Assembly: GCA_914767885.1 (NCBI GenBank)
Contig: CAJZBQ010000040.1
Coordinates: 1-64,000 of the forward strand
Direction: 5' to 3'
DNA length: 64,000 bases
DNA from: Blepharisma stoltei
Lineage: Eukaryota; Ciliophora; Heterotrichea; Heterotrichida; Blepharismidae
Shown in pieces: positions 22,693 through 35,446 of this stretch. The notes beneath the pieces are model-generated. The model saw only the letters and a program-made list of their open reading frames with translations, made no database searches and was not told where the DNA came from. A program made the translations under genes and the position numbers. The stretch's first letter is position 1; each line of letters starts with the position of its first letter.

Positions 22693-25600
22693 TTAATCGT
22701 CATCAAGGACAAGGTCTCTTTCAGACTTAGGCACTACGAAATAGCATTCTACGCTTCTGTTGGTGGGTTCATGCCTGACCGACTTGTTGTAGACATAATC
22801 GAATCTTCCAGGCTGGCTATTCTCAAGAATTCCTTTGGTGACTTCACTGACGTTGATTTTTCCAGTTTGGCCATTAGACTCCATCTTATTGGCAATATCA
22901 TTGTCTGGGCCATAAACATCATATCTCACAATGTTAGTCCCAGTAATTCCTGCAATGATTTCTCCTGTGTGGATGCCGATCCTCATATTCAAATTTGTCT
23001 TTTTACTTTTATTGACTTTATTGATTGTTTTGACCATATCTAAAGCAATTTCGACCATGCTGATACACTCTTTTATCGGGTCTCTTTTTTCTGCATCTGT
23101 GAAGCTAAGGATGACATAGCAATCTCCAATTGTATGAACTTTATAAACGTTATGTCTTACACACAAGTGGTCAAAAGTGGAAAAAAGTTTGCTGAGCATT
23201 GTAATGACTTCTATAGGTTCCTTATTTTTTGAATATGCTGTGAAGCCTGCTATGTCTGCATAAATTATTGAAACATCAGTGTATCTGTCAGTAGTAGCGA
23301 TGTCATGCTGAAGATTCCTCACCACTTGTGGAGGGATCATTTGATGGAGCAGTTTTTCTGTGTTTTTGATATCTCTTTGAGTGTATTTGTATAGGTTGTA
23401 AATGTGCCTTGATTGCTGTTCCATTGAATAGCTTGCGAAGAGGTTAATGACTGAAAAAGCTAAAATAAAGAACGTTGCCTCAAGAGATTTGGTTAACTCA
23501 TGATTATTTAGCAGTACAAAACAAAGCCAAATAGTAAAATTGACGATTGAAGAAATAAGGATAAATCCAAATAGCAAGCCACTGATATGATTTATCACCA
23601 CATTTATAAACATAAACTCAATGACTACCAAGTATAAAAACTCATCACTCAAGCTGGACAGCGAAATTGCACTAATCAAACTCTGATTTATATAAATCAT
23701 CATGATCGCCCAAGGAAAAAGCGGCATCTTATAAGTCGCTTTAAATTTCCAAATCACGATTACCATAAAAAAAATCCCAGAAAAACGATAAATTATTTGT
23801 GCAATGCTCCAATGAGATCCTGTTATTATAAAAGTCCCTAGATAAATGCACGCGAGTACAGTAAAGAAAAATGTAGCGATTCAATTGACTGAAATTAATC
23901 TTTTTCAGTCTTTTTCAAGCGAGCTGACCCTGAACTCTCTTTGAGACTCATTTTCTTTGAAAGAGCAAGCTACCCATTGCACAGGCCCCGCAACGTTAAG
24001 CTGTGAGTCATCATCCGTATTAGGGAGCAGCTTAAGCTGCTCCAAGTCAAACTTTACAGCTGTGTGAGGAGTTTTTGTGTCGTCGTCTTCTTCGTGGTAA
24101 CTTGATATGTTTAGCTCATTTTCTTCGGATATTAAAGGCTCTCTTGAAATTTCAAGCTGGTCTGAGTTAGTGATATCGAGGCCTTCAGTAGTTTCAGGTT
24201 TAGCAAAATGAGGGTGCATATTATTAAAAGTAACTGGCCTACGGGTGAGTTTTCTTACACTGATTTTATCGATTACGTAAACTTGAACCTTGCCGAGCCC
24301 TTTTGCTTCCACAAACCCAGGCTCAAGCTTATATTTGCCTGGGGTGATGAAATGGTCATGGGTGTAAGCAGAAATTTGTATTTTGTCAGGGGATTTCAAG
24401 GTGGAGCACATTCTGCTTGCTTCATTGACACATAATAATAAAATGGCTATGTCGTGATAAATCCTCTCCCGAGGAATTTCTCTCCTTGCCCATTTTATTA
24501 TTATAGGGTTCAGTTTTCCTGGTGAGACCTTATTCAGCAATATCAAGTAAGCAACTGGAGGGGTGCACAGCCTCCTGGTCTGATCCGTGGATGTTTGGTG
24601 GGCATAGGGTTTTCTGCATGGCACTTCCGAGTAAGGCAACGCAGCCCGTGAGATCTGGCTTCGACTGGCCGTCATTTGCTTTGGATGGTCTGACCACCCG
24701 ATAAAAAGGGTGACGTCGGAAATGCCCGGTGACGTCATTAGTTGGAGTCTATTGGTGAGCCCTTGCGACTTTGTTAAATCACCCTGCGGAACCAGAGAAG
24801 CACGTTAAACTCTCTAAGTAATTAAATTCTAAGTTCTAAGCTTGCTTCATTAACAGTAGTTCCTACAAGTGAAAATTGAGGCTTGTGGTCACCTACGACT
24901 CCTGCTATGACTGGGCCAGAGTTTATTCCGATTTTTACTCTTAGTTTGTCACCTGTTTTAATGGATACAGGCTCAAGTCTTTTTATAATGTCCAAAGCCA
25001 GCTCTACACATCGCTCAGCATGATTTAGCTCCAGCAAAGACGGTTTCATTGTAGCCTCGATATCTGAAAGTCCTCCACAAGCCATGTAAGTTTTGTTGAC
25101 TGTTTCGATTTTTGTGACTCCATGCTTTTCGCATAATTGGTCAAGCATCGAAAAAAAGCGATCAAGTAGCTGCAAAAGCTCGTTAGGAGTTAAAGCTGCA
25201 CAGATTTTGTCGAATTCATAAATATCGCAGAACATTACAGTTACCATGCTTTGAGATTCAGCTATATATCTGACTCCTTGTCTTACTCTGTCCTTTACGA
25301 AATTTGGCAAAAGATTGCCAAGAATGTCGTGGCCTTTTTGGTATTGAGCTTCTTGCTTGCGTTTCCATACAAACTCCATTCTCTTTGTGACTTCAAATGA
25401 AAAAGCAATAAACCCACAAGATAAGAAAATACCTAAGAGCAGCACTCCATAGCTTGAAACAATAATAATTGACTCACTCTGGTACTTTTTTCCATAAGTC
25501 ACACTAATTCTGATCAAATACGCAATTAAAGCAACAAGATTCACAATAAATATTTTATAAGCACTAGCTTTGAACAGTATAAAGCTTCCTACTATAACCA

Positions 25601-28600
25601 CAGCCGTGCTCATCGACCCATCGTTCTGGTTAATCGCTTCTTGCACAAACTTCACTATAAGTGCACAAGCAATCATAATCACTATACAATTATCATAATT
25701 ATCTTTAAAAAACCTAGTCCTCGTGAATATCACAACACATACCAGCACCAGCCAAATCAAGCATCTTATCACAATATAAGCTACAGTATACGTATTTGAC
25801 ATGCTGTCAATAATATTCCACACAGTGTAAAACGCCAAAAGTAACAAAAACATGATCCTCACAAATCTAAATATTTTGTCAATAAGGTACATTTTATAGC
25901 TTTTTTCCACGTACACGTTTCTAAACTGCATTGAATATTTTTGCAAAGCATAGTACTCCCGCTCGTCATCTTCGTGCCGCTGGACTTTAAGTCCTTTGCT
26001 TACGAAGATATTGTTCAGATTAGCAGAATACTGGACAGCTCTTTTAGCAATAAGGTTGAATTTGGAGTCTTCGACATAGCTTTTGCTGGGGTAAATCTTA
26101 TTTGAGGTCCTTTGCAGCTCTTGCACGTTGTTGGGATGGAAAACGCTTTTCCATCAAAGTAGGCTTAGTCTGGGAATGCCACAAATAAAAGGCACGAAAA
26201 ATAAATAAAACGCAGACGAGCTTGCCGAAAACATGTGAACGGACACTCCTTCAAGGCTGGTAGTTGGAAATCCTGAATAGTCATAAATAAAAATGACTGG
26301 GTAAAAGGCAATTAAGCTTAAAATCGTAACAAAAATAAAGGGCTTATTCCACTGCTTCATTTCACTTCAAACAGTATAAGTTACGATTTGGACGATTGTA
26401 TAGTAAGCAGCAGCTCCCATTTGGTCCAAGCTTTCAGGGTTCCCATCCTTGTCTATACTTTGTAAAGAGCATTGCCAAAGAAAAATAAAGGCAATAATAC
26501 TTTTATATATTGCTTTAAAAGTCCATACTATAAAAATCTTGTAGTTGAATTTTTTAGAATAAATCCCATCAGTATACACTTGAGGATTGGTTAAAACGGC
26601 CTGTCTTGATAAATCTGTATCGAAAACGCCAAGAATTATAATGGGCAGCGCTGTAAAGCCAACGTTGTAACCCATCATCAGCCAAGAATCATACAAACTT
26701 GTGCCAGAATACATGTTCATAAAGCTGAAATAAAAAAGAAGCAAAATCAGTAGAAAATTTTTATAGAAAGAATAGAGGACAACCATAGAAATTCTTTGAT
26801 AGTTTCACCTCCCATGATGCAATAGCAAAGGGAGCAGAAACCTAAACCTCGCAACTGAATAATCGCTTGAATTTGCAGCCTGCATGCCTTCTCTCCCACA
26901 AATTCCGATCCCTACATGAGCCTCCTGTATCATTGCAACATCATTTGCCCCGTCTCCAATTGCACAGGTTAAGGGCTTAAAGCAAAAATGATTTTTCACC
27001 AGCTGCACAATTAATGACTTTTGCAGAGGCGAAACTCTGCAACAAATAACAGCATGAGAAATGCACATCAGTATAGAAAAATACCTCATGCATAAAGTGT
27101 CGTTTAAAATATACGTCAATGTGGTCCCGTCTGTGACCAAGGCAAGGTTTAAAGTTTCCACTTTTTCTGGAGAAACGCTTCCGTCAATGAAAAATTCGCT
27201 TTTGACAAACTTATAACGGGCCTTTCGACCTCGCTGAGGCAAAGTTTTATCGAGTGGGGACAAGTCAGGTGATGCATCGACGTATTGAATTGTTTGCAGG
27301 AATGTGTTGGTTCGACGAAAAGCTCTATCGAATAAAGTTTGGTTTAAGGTCGCTTGAAGCATTTCTTTAGCTTCTTGCAGAGACTTTGAGTTCAGCTTTA
27401 TCACGTTCATTTCAGGCTGCAGTAATTTGCAAGAATAGCCTATATTGATAGCTGTTTCTTGCTTGTCGCCAGTTAGCACGCAGATTTTGATGCCTGCTCT
27501 TAAAAGGGTGGAAATGGTATCAGAGACTCCTTCCTGAATTTTGTCTTCTATTGCGGTGGCTCCAATTAGTTCCATGTCTCATTCAAGCTCTGAAGCTAAG
27601 GCCTCTAGCCTTTCTTCTCTATCAGCTAGTGCATTTTTAGCTGTATTATATTTCCTTTCATACTCTTCGGCTTCTTCAGGAGTCAGCTCTTTTTTAGCTA
27701 AAACTAAAGTCCTGAACCCATTCATTGAAAACTCAGTTAAGTGGTCATTAAGCAAGTCTTTGGCTTCTTCTGAATCTTTGCATCTCTCTAGTATAACATT
27801 GTCAGCTCCTTTGCAATACAAAACAGGCTTTCGTTTTTTATCAAAAATAGGCTCTACGAGCACAGACATCCTTTTCCGGTTTGAGGTAAACTCATTAAGA
27901 CAGAGCAGCTTGTATTCCCAGATTTCACCATTTACTCTTAAAGTATATGACCCAGCTTTATTTGATATATAAGAATACCCAAAGCAGTGGGCAGCAAGGA
28001 CGAGTGCTTCTTCGTCAGGCGAAGCCGCTTGATACTCGATTTCTCCTGACTCTTTTTGATCTGGTATCACAGTGTGGCACAGTGCAAGGACTTCTAAAAA
28101 TTCATTGATTTCTTGATGTCTGGTGCTTTTGAGACTGGCTAAAAATGAAGGGTCGTTAAAAGCGAACCTGGGGTGCTGGCAGACTTGCGCTGGCATTGAA
28201 GTATTATTTGGATCTATAGAGCCATAAATTTGGCCGTGGATAGAGCACATCTTGAACTCCATCAAGTTTTCAGTTAATGTGCCTGTCTTATCAGTAAACA
28301 AATACTCGACTTGGCCTAGATCTTCGTTAAGGTCTCCTGTTTTGGCCTCAGCAGGCTGATCAATTGGCTCATAATACATATTGAGATCCATTGTAATAAA
28401 CTTTGCTTGAAGAAGTCTAACAATGTCCATCGTTACATACAAAGAAATCGGAACCATCCCATTATATAATATCATAAACGTGATTGCATTTAATAATGCT
28501 CCACTCGAGCCCTTCCCAGTAAAGAACTCCAGCCTAGATTCATATGCATAAGCATAAACCATCGAAATTGCTGTACATGTGATGATTACAATTAAAAGCA

Positions 28601-30438
28601 TCCCAAATACAATAATAAGATAGCGGTTTACCCTCTTCTCAATATTGCTTCTTTTGTGATTAGGGTGCTGGGAGTTTTTCATCAGCTTTGTATCAACCCC
28701 CGTCATCGCTACAACTGCAATGATCCATTTCGTGTTTTTTAATGTACTTCCTCTCAATATCATATTATTAAGATTTATCGAAATCGCTCTTGGGTATCCT
28801 TTGAGCTTCAGCGAGCCATCAAAAGTATGCATTTTATTGTTCGGCTGCTCTGTCTTAAATATCGCCTCATCTTAATCTTTAATTATAGATGGCAGAGTGC
28901 CTTATTGGTTATGCAGCCACCAAGGATCCCAGAAGGTTCGTCTGCAAGACATCGCCTAAACGTGATTGAGTTGATGATGGTCGGCGGGGCTCTAAGCCAT
29001 TTTCTCCATCTTCACTAGAGCCCGCCTCACGCCAGGGCGGATTGAGCGTGCACGAGGGGGGTCGTCTTCTCCTTACCCAACTAAGGACTCCAGTTTTGAG
29101 TGGGTAGAATATGGATTTATGCAGCCTGCGGACTCATTAAAAAGTAGCTTTATCCAGGAAAACCCGAATCTAATAGGTGCTGGGTGCATGCCCTCAGCAG
29201 CTACAGGTAAAAAGGCTCAGTTCCTAGACTCAGGCAACAACCGATGGTATCGCGATGAAGGTCCACCTTATGAGTCCCGAAGGACACTGCCAATTTACCC
29301 ATTTCCATCATAGGAGCAGAGTCAAAGACTTACCCAGATGCCGTTATTGCTATTTAATTTATGATCAGAATTCTCGTCGTCGGCATACCAATATGAATTA
29401 ACCGATCTCACCCAACGTCGCGAAACGGCTCAGCTACCATCGGACTTACTGAAAGGCTCCTTGCTCCAGGTTTCAGAGGCCTTCTCTCCGGTTATACTTG
29501 AGGCACGTGGATGACCCACGCCATTAGAGTGTTTAGGTTTGGGACTTGCTCGCTATTTGTTCTTTCTTAATATAAGTTAAATCTGCTCCAGCAGCTTTGT
29601 CTTGAACCGATGCAGGACGTGGCCAGGTTTTGGTCCGAAAAAGCTCTTCTAGAAGGGGGAAAAGCCTTTTAGAAGAGAGGCAAAACCAAGCTACAGAGGG
29701 AGAAATAGCTAGATATCATAAAGCCGTATCAGACCTTCATATAGATGGTTTCTCACCCTGTTGACTTGTCCGTAAAGTTGAAAAATTGTGTCAAGAAGCT
29801 GGTTGCGCTTAGACCGCCATTTTTTTATGTTTAAATACCGCCTCATCAAGATGATTGATATTGATCATAGCGGTCGTAGCAGTATGCCCATTTAAAATAC
29901 TACAAATTTCGTCAGGAGGGTATCGGATTTTCAAATTGTCTTCGCCGTCCAAATTACTAGTTTCAATAAAGCAGTTTTGCTCTGAGGAATGGCTAGTGGT
30001 AAGAATTAATATGTCAGCTGGAACTGAGTCGTCTTGTTCTAATAAAATGATGTTCCCAACCTGAAGGTCCATTCATTTTATGTACTCTCATTCAGTGTTT
30101 TCTTCGACCCATACTTTTATCAGTCGATTATTGATGGCCTTGTCACTTTTGTGGCGTCTGAAGTCATGATAAGCGTCTTTAGCTAGGGTTACTGCAAGGA
30201 CAAGGGATAAAGGAGCTATAGTGGCCCAGCTTGAAGTAGGGGATAAGTTTAAGGGGAGGACTTGCAATATAGAGACGATGAGGAATCAGATATTAGCTAT
30301 TCTTTGAAATTGTTCGAAAAGGTTTTTGGGAATGAGGTTAAATATGTTGTATTTGCCTGTAGAAATGAAATTATTTGGGAAACAATAATTCAAATATCGT
30401 GACGTTCAAATTTTATAGTCTTCCTGCCTCTTGAGCAT
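22693..30438 (-). CDS. P4-ATPase/guanylate cyclase fusion
   Basis: The large ciliate/apicomplexan-type guanylyl cyclase, making cGMP. After removal of two TA-bounded retroposons (28858-29833 and 24435-24838) the frame has 2,122 codons including the stop, with many TGA-Trp codons. The start is ATG 30438, just after an in-frame TAG. The N-terminal half is a P4-type ATPase (flippase-like): [35 protein letters not shown], phosphorylation motif [10 protein letters not shown] (Asp near residue 390), [24 protein letters not shown], and the membrane segment start HHGRWNYQRIS. The C-terminal half has two membrane blocks and two cyclase domains. The first is C2-like ([13 protein letters not shown]) and the second C1-like with both metal Asp positions ([16 protein letters not shown]). 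This inverted C2-C1 order is known for ciliate and Plasmodium guanylyl cyclases. Confidence 0.93.
24435..24838. mobile_element. Retroposon insert in the guanylate cyclase catalytic domain
   Basis: Flanked by GCTTGCTTCATTGACA (24415-24430) and GCTTGCTTCATTAACA (24840-24855), a 16-bp duplication with one mismatch. It opens with AATAATAAAATGGC and closes with an A/T-rich tail after CTCTCTAAG. The TA present in one duplication copy has been lost in the other (TTAACA versus TTGACA). The nearest usable TAs (24433-24434, 24837-24838) give an in-frame join that leaves a 21-nt duplication encoding LCVNEAS. Confidence 0.8.
28858..29833. mobile_element. Retroposon insert in the P4-ATPase domain
   Basis: A 976-bp GC-rich insert flanked by TTAAATATCGCCTCATC (28855-28871) and TTAAATACCGCCTCATC (29831-29847), a 17-bp duplication with one mismatch. 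Both copies contain TA near their start. Excision at 28856-28857/29832-29833 rebuilds [15 protein letters not shown] in frame. On the minus strand the element opens ATAAAAAAATGGCGGTC, matching the family's opening. It is the longest copy in the window, and I see no reverse-transcriptase frame in it. Confidence 0.8.
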
Positions 30439-32714
30439 TTTAATTGGCTAACTATATGAGGGAAGCAAGAGCATATTGTTTTTTTTATCAGATCCTACTC
30501 TATGAGTTGAATTTTCTAGAGGGTTACCATTTACCCCAGATGGTGGAGACTGGGACATTCAGGGTGCATTACAGACCCCAAATTTTTCGCCAGAGCTCAA
30601 AGAAGAGTTATCAATGCTCGCAGTTCAAAATTGGTACCTCATTGTAAAGAAAATCAAGGTGACTCCCCTTGGGGAACTTGAGGAAGACTAATCGAATACC
30701 CCATAGCGGTTTCGAGACAGAGGCAACTTGTAGTGGGCTATAAACATAATAAATCTAATTGTCATGCTATTTGGAAAGCCACTCAACTCGAGATAGCGGC
30801 CGCGGTCTATGATTATTTCACGGAATTCTTCGTTAATTTTTTTGGTAAGGGCAGTAGCTTCTGCCATGTTTGATTTGTCAATATTCTCATTATTCTTTAG
30901 GATTTAAATTTGATTTGCTGAAATGGAAATTTAATTGGTTGATAAGTTTATGAACTTAGATTCAATAATTCAGAGGCTATTAAGATTTCGGATTTATGAT
31001 ATTTGAAAAGAAAATTAATCTAATTAATAAATTAAGTTTAAAATGTAAATTTCATATAATTTGAGGAAGATTTTTCTATAAAATTTTTAATTGCATATGC
31101 ATAAAAATATTTTATATGCAATATACTTGCACTAAAAAACTTTTATCTCACTCTTAAAGGGATAAATTTTCCCAAAAATAGGAATTTTTCCTCACTCTTT
31201 AAAAGGAGTAAGATTTCAAAATTTTTAAGAATTTTTTTGAATAAATTCAATTTGTGAGAAAATAATTAACTATAATGATTAAGAAAAATTTAAGTGAAAA
31301 ATAAATCCTACTCCGAATTCGTGGGCGATTTTAACGATAAGTTAAAGTGCTTACTCATCTTGCTAAAAAATCTGATAATTCTTTTTCAAAAAATTAATAA
31401 TGCTAATTTAAGAGGTGCTTCTAAAATTTTGAAATGCACCTAAAATTATAATTTAAAAAATTTTTTCTCGATAAAGTTAGTATTTAAAGATGTTTGGCGA
31501 GACAAATATTATTTAAAATATGGAATATAAAAATTGGTTTCTCCCTACAATGCTAACTTGAAAAAAAGCAAGAACATTAACTTTTCTTAGCTCATCTGTT
31601 TAGGATAGCTATAATATTTTACTTCTAACGTTTTCTTATGTTTTCGAAGCCAAACCTCTTACTCCCTATTTCTTTAAATTGGATCAAAAAACATTTTCTA
31701 ATTTAATTTATTTTATAGCAAAGAATTATATTAAAATTTAAGGATAAATTGAGCTCAATTTTTTTAATTTTAATTTATTTCTTAAAGAATTAATTAATAT
31801 TTAATCGAAAGTATGAAAACTCATTCTGCATACTTCTCCATTAATTTAGGTCAAAAGTAATTTAAAAATTAATGCATTTGCCTATAAAATTTAATTTAAA
31901 AATTAAAATTATCGTCCAATTTAAAAGGGGTCAATATTGAAATTTAACGATATTTGTTCCAATTTAAAGAGGGGAGTTATTAAGACTTCGTATTTGGCAT
32001 GATATAAAATTAAAAATGTGCTTATTTAAATCTTTTGTGATAATTTTTTGCTTTTATCGGTAAAGAGGTCAGGATATGGCTAGTTAAAAAAATTCTGTCC
32101 ATATTAAACCACAACAATATCAAATATGAAAAGCCTTTTACGACATGAATCTCTCTTAGTTTCATCATATCTGGCTTTATATTATATCAGAAACTCATCC
32201 TACCCAATTCTAATGCTCATAATCTCTTATTTTATATTAAAAAATTATAATAAATCATATTAATTTCTCTATTGTCTCACTAATTTATAACTCCCTGTTG
32301 TCAGCGAGCAAACTATAGGGAAAATCCTACTTTCTTATTTTTGTGAGCAAGCAAAAAATGAATTTCACACAGCTTGCATTCTAATAATTTTAATTTCCTC
32401 ATTTTGCGATTTTTTTTTTAAATTTCGAAAAAATTAATTTAAAACTGCATGCAAAATTTAAGAAAAAAATAAATCCCAGTAAGTGAATAATTTTTTCGCG
32501 CATATAGGGTGAGTAAGTAAAGCCCCATTTATTTAAGCACTGTACACTAAAGAAAAATTCATCTTCCCTTGCAATTAATCCCATACCTTAGAAAAGATTT
32601 AAATCTGATATGAAAATAAAATTTACCATTAAAAACAATTTTCCGCTCTAATAATCTTTCCTAACCAGCATGTCGTCTTCCGACGAATTTTTGTGGTCTA
32701 ATTAATACAATAAA
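30439..32714. other. AT-rich region with doubtful coding traces near 30460-30868
   Basis: 30868-30690 minus is an open frame with an ATG (MAEATALTKKINEEFRE), ending at TAG. 30466-30692 plus is open without an ATG (reading SDPTLWVEFSRGLPF and EELSMLAVQNWYLIVKKI) and also reads like protein. Only one can be real, and either may be a gene fragment or split by an unrecognised IES. From 30870 to 32714 the sequence is very A/T-rich, with eroded MITE-like scraps near 31150-31215 and 31910-31975, and no gene. Confidence 0.3.
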
Positions 32715-33454
32715 ATGGGAATCCTTCCATCAAAAATCGATAGATCTAGTGTAACATTCCAAAGCGAATTGGCATTTGAAGGAAGCTTAGACGTCCAATT
32801 CCCTTCAATCCTCGACAATGCAGAGCGGTCTTTTAGTTTTGACGAGAAAGATTGAGTCCATTGCAAGTTCAAACTTCAAGGCTCAACCCTCGAATGCAGC
32901 GCGTCAGGTGAGATGATTGAAACTGTTCTCCTCGATAAAAACTTCGAAGTCTTAAATGAACAAGGTAACTCGTTAATTTTCACAGTAAAATTTGTATGCC
33001 CGCACAATTGAATGGATTTTTTTTAAAAATTGAAAAAAAAAATTTGTTATTTATTCAGAAGGGAATAACAAAAGATAACACATCACAGCAGTGAAAACTG
33101 AGGGCCAGCTCAGCGGATGAGTTCTTGAAATGAACCTCTTTTGTCAAGCAATCACTGCGGGCGGAGTGGTCTTTGAAAGACTCTTGCGAATGCTGCAAAT
33201 CCAAATTTGGTGTTTTCACACGTCGACATCATTGCCGAGCTTGTGGCCGGTCAGTTTGCTCTGATTGCTCACCGATTATGACCACGCTTCCACATCTTGG
33301 ATATTCTGCGCTCGTCAGAGTCTGCAAGACCTGTGGAGACATGCTTGCGCATAAGCGTAAAGGTCCACAAGAAGGCAATTCACCGAATTATACACAGAGT
33401 AAGAGAGGGAACTCACCAACTAAGCAAAATAAGGCTAAAACTAATTATAAATAA
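32715..33454 (+). CDS. PH-FYVE domain protein
   Basis: A 228-aa phosphoinositide-binding protein, probably endosomal. It starts at ATG 32715 (MGILPSKIDRSS). The N-terminal ~140 residues look like a PH domain, ending in the usual Trp-containing helix (WKLRASSADEFLKWTSFVKQ). The FYVE zinc finger follows: WSLKDSCECCKSKFGVFTRR, then HHCRACGRSVCSDCS (the basic R-x-H-H-C-R-x-C-G ligand-binding motif intact), then VCKTCG. A 53-bp TA-bounded insert (32997-33049) carries a stop. Removing it joins FTVKFV to FIQKGITKDN and gives 229 codons including the stop. Three TGA codons are Trp. The 3' boundary at TAA 33454 assumes no further IES. Confidence 0.85.
32997..33049. other. 53-bp IES in the PH-FYVE gene
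   Basis: TA at 32995-32996 and 33048-33049, each inside an imperfect direct repeat (AAAATTTGTA / AAAATTTGTTA). It contains an in-frame TAA. It has GT and AG near its ends, so a long intron is a possible alternative, but introns seen here are 15-16 nt. Confidence 0.6.
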
Positions 33455-33613
33455 TCAATTTTACACAGATCAAGATTCCTTGCATATTGTAAAAGTGCTT
33501 GAAGGGCTCTTGTTACTTCCATTTACATTTTATGAATTGTCTATATTTCATTTTTTCGAATTGAAAAGAAAGGAGATTTTAATAATTAAAATAATTGAAA
33601 CATAGGAATAAGG

Positions 33614-33928
33614 TTAATTTAAACGCTCTAATGCCATAAGCGGATAGACCACTCGACTGCCTATCTCACCTCTTGTGGATGCCTCGTCAGTCCCTATAAC
33701 AAAGACTCGTGGGAGGCAAACCAATCTAGCCAATCTGGCAGGGACAGGGAAACCTTCAAGGGAGAAACAAATCTTCCCCAGTTTCAGCAGGCATGCCAAA
33801 CCCGAAAGCCTGCTTCAAAAAGTTAAAAAGTACTATTTTCAGCTTCATCGCAACAGGTCCTACCTACCCTATATGGAGTGTGCCTATGAGTCCAATTTCA
33901 GTTAGCCTAACCATTGTATTTCCCATAT
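33614..33928 (-). mobile_element. GC-rich retroposon copy
   Basis: The minus strand contains TTCCCTGTCCCTGCCAGATT and GGCTAGATTGG, also found at about 46370-46400 and 45047-45070 plus. GAATAAGG flanks it on both sides (33606-33613, 33929-33936), a possible 8-bp duplication. It lies between genes and has no coding content. Confidence 0.6.
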
Positions 33929-34053
33929 GAATAAGGAAGTGAAGCAGAAAATAGGTATTTTTCAGTGAATTTCGTGAAGCTTCAAGCTTAAAGCTTGGCA
34001 AACAACTAATATTTAAATTTTGAAGCAACAAGAACTATTTTGAAAGATTCCTG

Positions 34054-35376
34054 TTAAATGTAAAGGCCTTCTGGTATGTTCCCTTTCTTCTTATAAAGTA
34101 CTTTTTCCTTGCTCTTCAAGAAGTCTTCCTGACACACCTGCATTCTTCTTTCTCTCAGTGCAAGCATGCCTGCTTCAGTACAAATCGCTTTAATATCAGC
34201 TCCGCTAAGCTCGTCTTTAGCCATAATAAAAGCTTCTAAATCGACGTCACTGGCCAGCGACATCTTTGTTGTGTGAACTTGGAAGATTTTTCTTTTAGTT
34301 TTGATGTCAGGCATTGTAAACTCAATTTTCCTATCAATTCTACCGGGCCTAATTAAAGCTGGGTCAAGAGTTTCAATTCTGTTAGTCGCTAAAATGACTT
34401 TTACGTCTGTTTTTGAGTCAAACCCGTCCAATTGGTTTAGTAGCTCAAGCATAGTCCTTTGGATTTCTCTTTCCCCTCCAGAATTGCTATCATATCTTTT
34501 GGTCCCGACTGCATCAATTTCATCAATAAACACAATTGAAGGCGCATGCTCTTCTGCTACTCTGAAAAGCTCTCTTACAAGTTTTGGCCCTTCTCCTAGG
34601 TATTTTTGAATAAGCTCAGACCCAGTGACCCTTAAAAATGTGGCTGAGGTTTCATTTGCAACTGCCTTGGCGAGTAAAGTTTTCCCAGTGCCTGGCTCTC
34701 CATACAATATGACTCCTTTGGGTGGCTTGATTCCAATATCTTCATACAATTCAGGATGAGTCAAAGGCAGCTCCACAGCTTCTTTGATTTCTTGGATTTG
34801 AGCTTCAAGCCCTCCAATATCGGCATAGCTTTCTAGTGGTGCCTTTTCTACCTTCATCACGCTCACAAGTGGGTCTACTTCATCCTGCAGGATCCCGACA
34901 ACACTATGAGACTTGTGATGGAGAAGGACACTTGAGCCTGGCTCGAGTTGGTCTTTATCGACTATAGAAAGGACCGAGACATAATATTCTGGGCCGACTG
35001 AAGTGGACACAATGGCGTGGTTTTCGTCAATGAATTCTTCAAGTGAGCCTACTGACAAAGGTGATCCTCTGAGTTCGTCAACTTTGGCACGCTCTTCTTC
35101 CTTTTTTTCGGCCTGTGGGCGGAGGATTTCTTGGTTTTTTATGAACTCTTGTTCCAGGATGAGATAGTCTTTGATTCTTTCAAGCCTCAGCTGCTTAAGT
35201 CTGCATTTCAAAGAAGGCGTCACAGTGGGAAGCTTGGCGGCTCCTTCTGTGCCACGGACTTTTTTCTTTTTACCGACTCGGGCTGGGATTCTTTGTTCTT
35301 GACGACGCTTTTTGTACTCTTCTTTTCTGTTTTCGTTTCCTTGTTGATCACCTCCGCCAGGTGGTAAATTTCCCAT
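34054..35376 (-). CDS. RPT2: 26S proteasome regulatory ATPase Rpt2
   Basis: A 440-aa AAA ATPase of the 19S base (human PSMC1), part of the hexamer that unfolds ubiquitinated substrates. It is uninterrupted. The N-terminal MGN is the conserved myristoylation start of Rpt2. Then come a lysine-rich tail, a coiled coil, an OB domain ([15 protein letters not shown]), Walker [17 protein letters not shown], Walker [10 protein letters not shown], sensor/arginine-finger region [11 protein letters not shown], and a C-terminal hydrophobic-Tyr-x tail (GLYI) of the kind that docks into the 20S ring. Length and motifs match the family throughout. It contains no IES and no TGA. Confidence 0.96.
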   Translation of the reverse strand: MGNLPPGGGDQQGNENRKEEYKKRRQEQRIPARVGKKKKVRGTEGAAKLPTVTPSLKCRLKQLRLERIKDYLILEQEFIKNQEILRPQAEKKEEERAKVDELRGSPLSVGSLEEFIDENHAIVSTSVGPEYYVSVLSIVDKDQLEPGSSVLLHHKSHSVVGILQDEVDPLVSVMKVEKAPLESYADIGGLEAQIQEIKEAVELPLTHPELYEDIGIKPPKGVILYGEPGTGKTLLAKAVANETSATFLRVTGSELIQKYLGEGPKLVRELFRVAEEHAPSIVFIDEIDAVGTKRYDSNSGGEREIQRTMLELLNQLDGFDSKTDVKVILATNRIETLDPALIRPGRIDRKIEFTMPDIKTKRKIFQVHTTKMSLASDVDLEAFIMAKDELSGADIKAICTEAGMLALRERRMQVCQEDFLKSKEKVLYKKKGNIPEGLYI

Positions 35377-35446
35377 TTAATAAATATAGGAATAAAATGA
35401 TGAAGGGATTATCAGGAATAGGTATCAATTGGTAGCTTATCATCAT

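Noticed and set aside
22771-23119. Plus-strand frames opposite the guanylate cyclase
   Set aside because: Antisense shadows of a conserved catalytic domain.
28827-29313. Two plus-strand frames of about 63 codons
   Set aside because: They overlap the retroposon inserted in the P4-ATPase domain and show no domain.
32995-33059. A conventional ~65-nt intron (GTATG...TTCAG) in the PH-FYVE gene
   Set aside because: Introns placed here are 15-16 nt, and a TA-bounded 53-bp IES also restores the frame. Kept as the less likely alternative.
33675-33905. Plus-strand frame of 76 codons
   Set aside because: It lies within a reversed retroposon copy.
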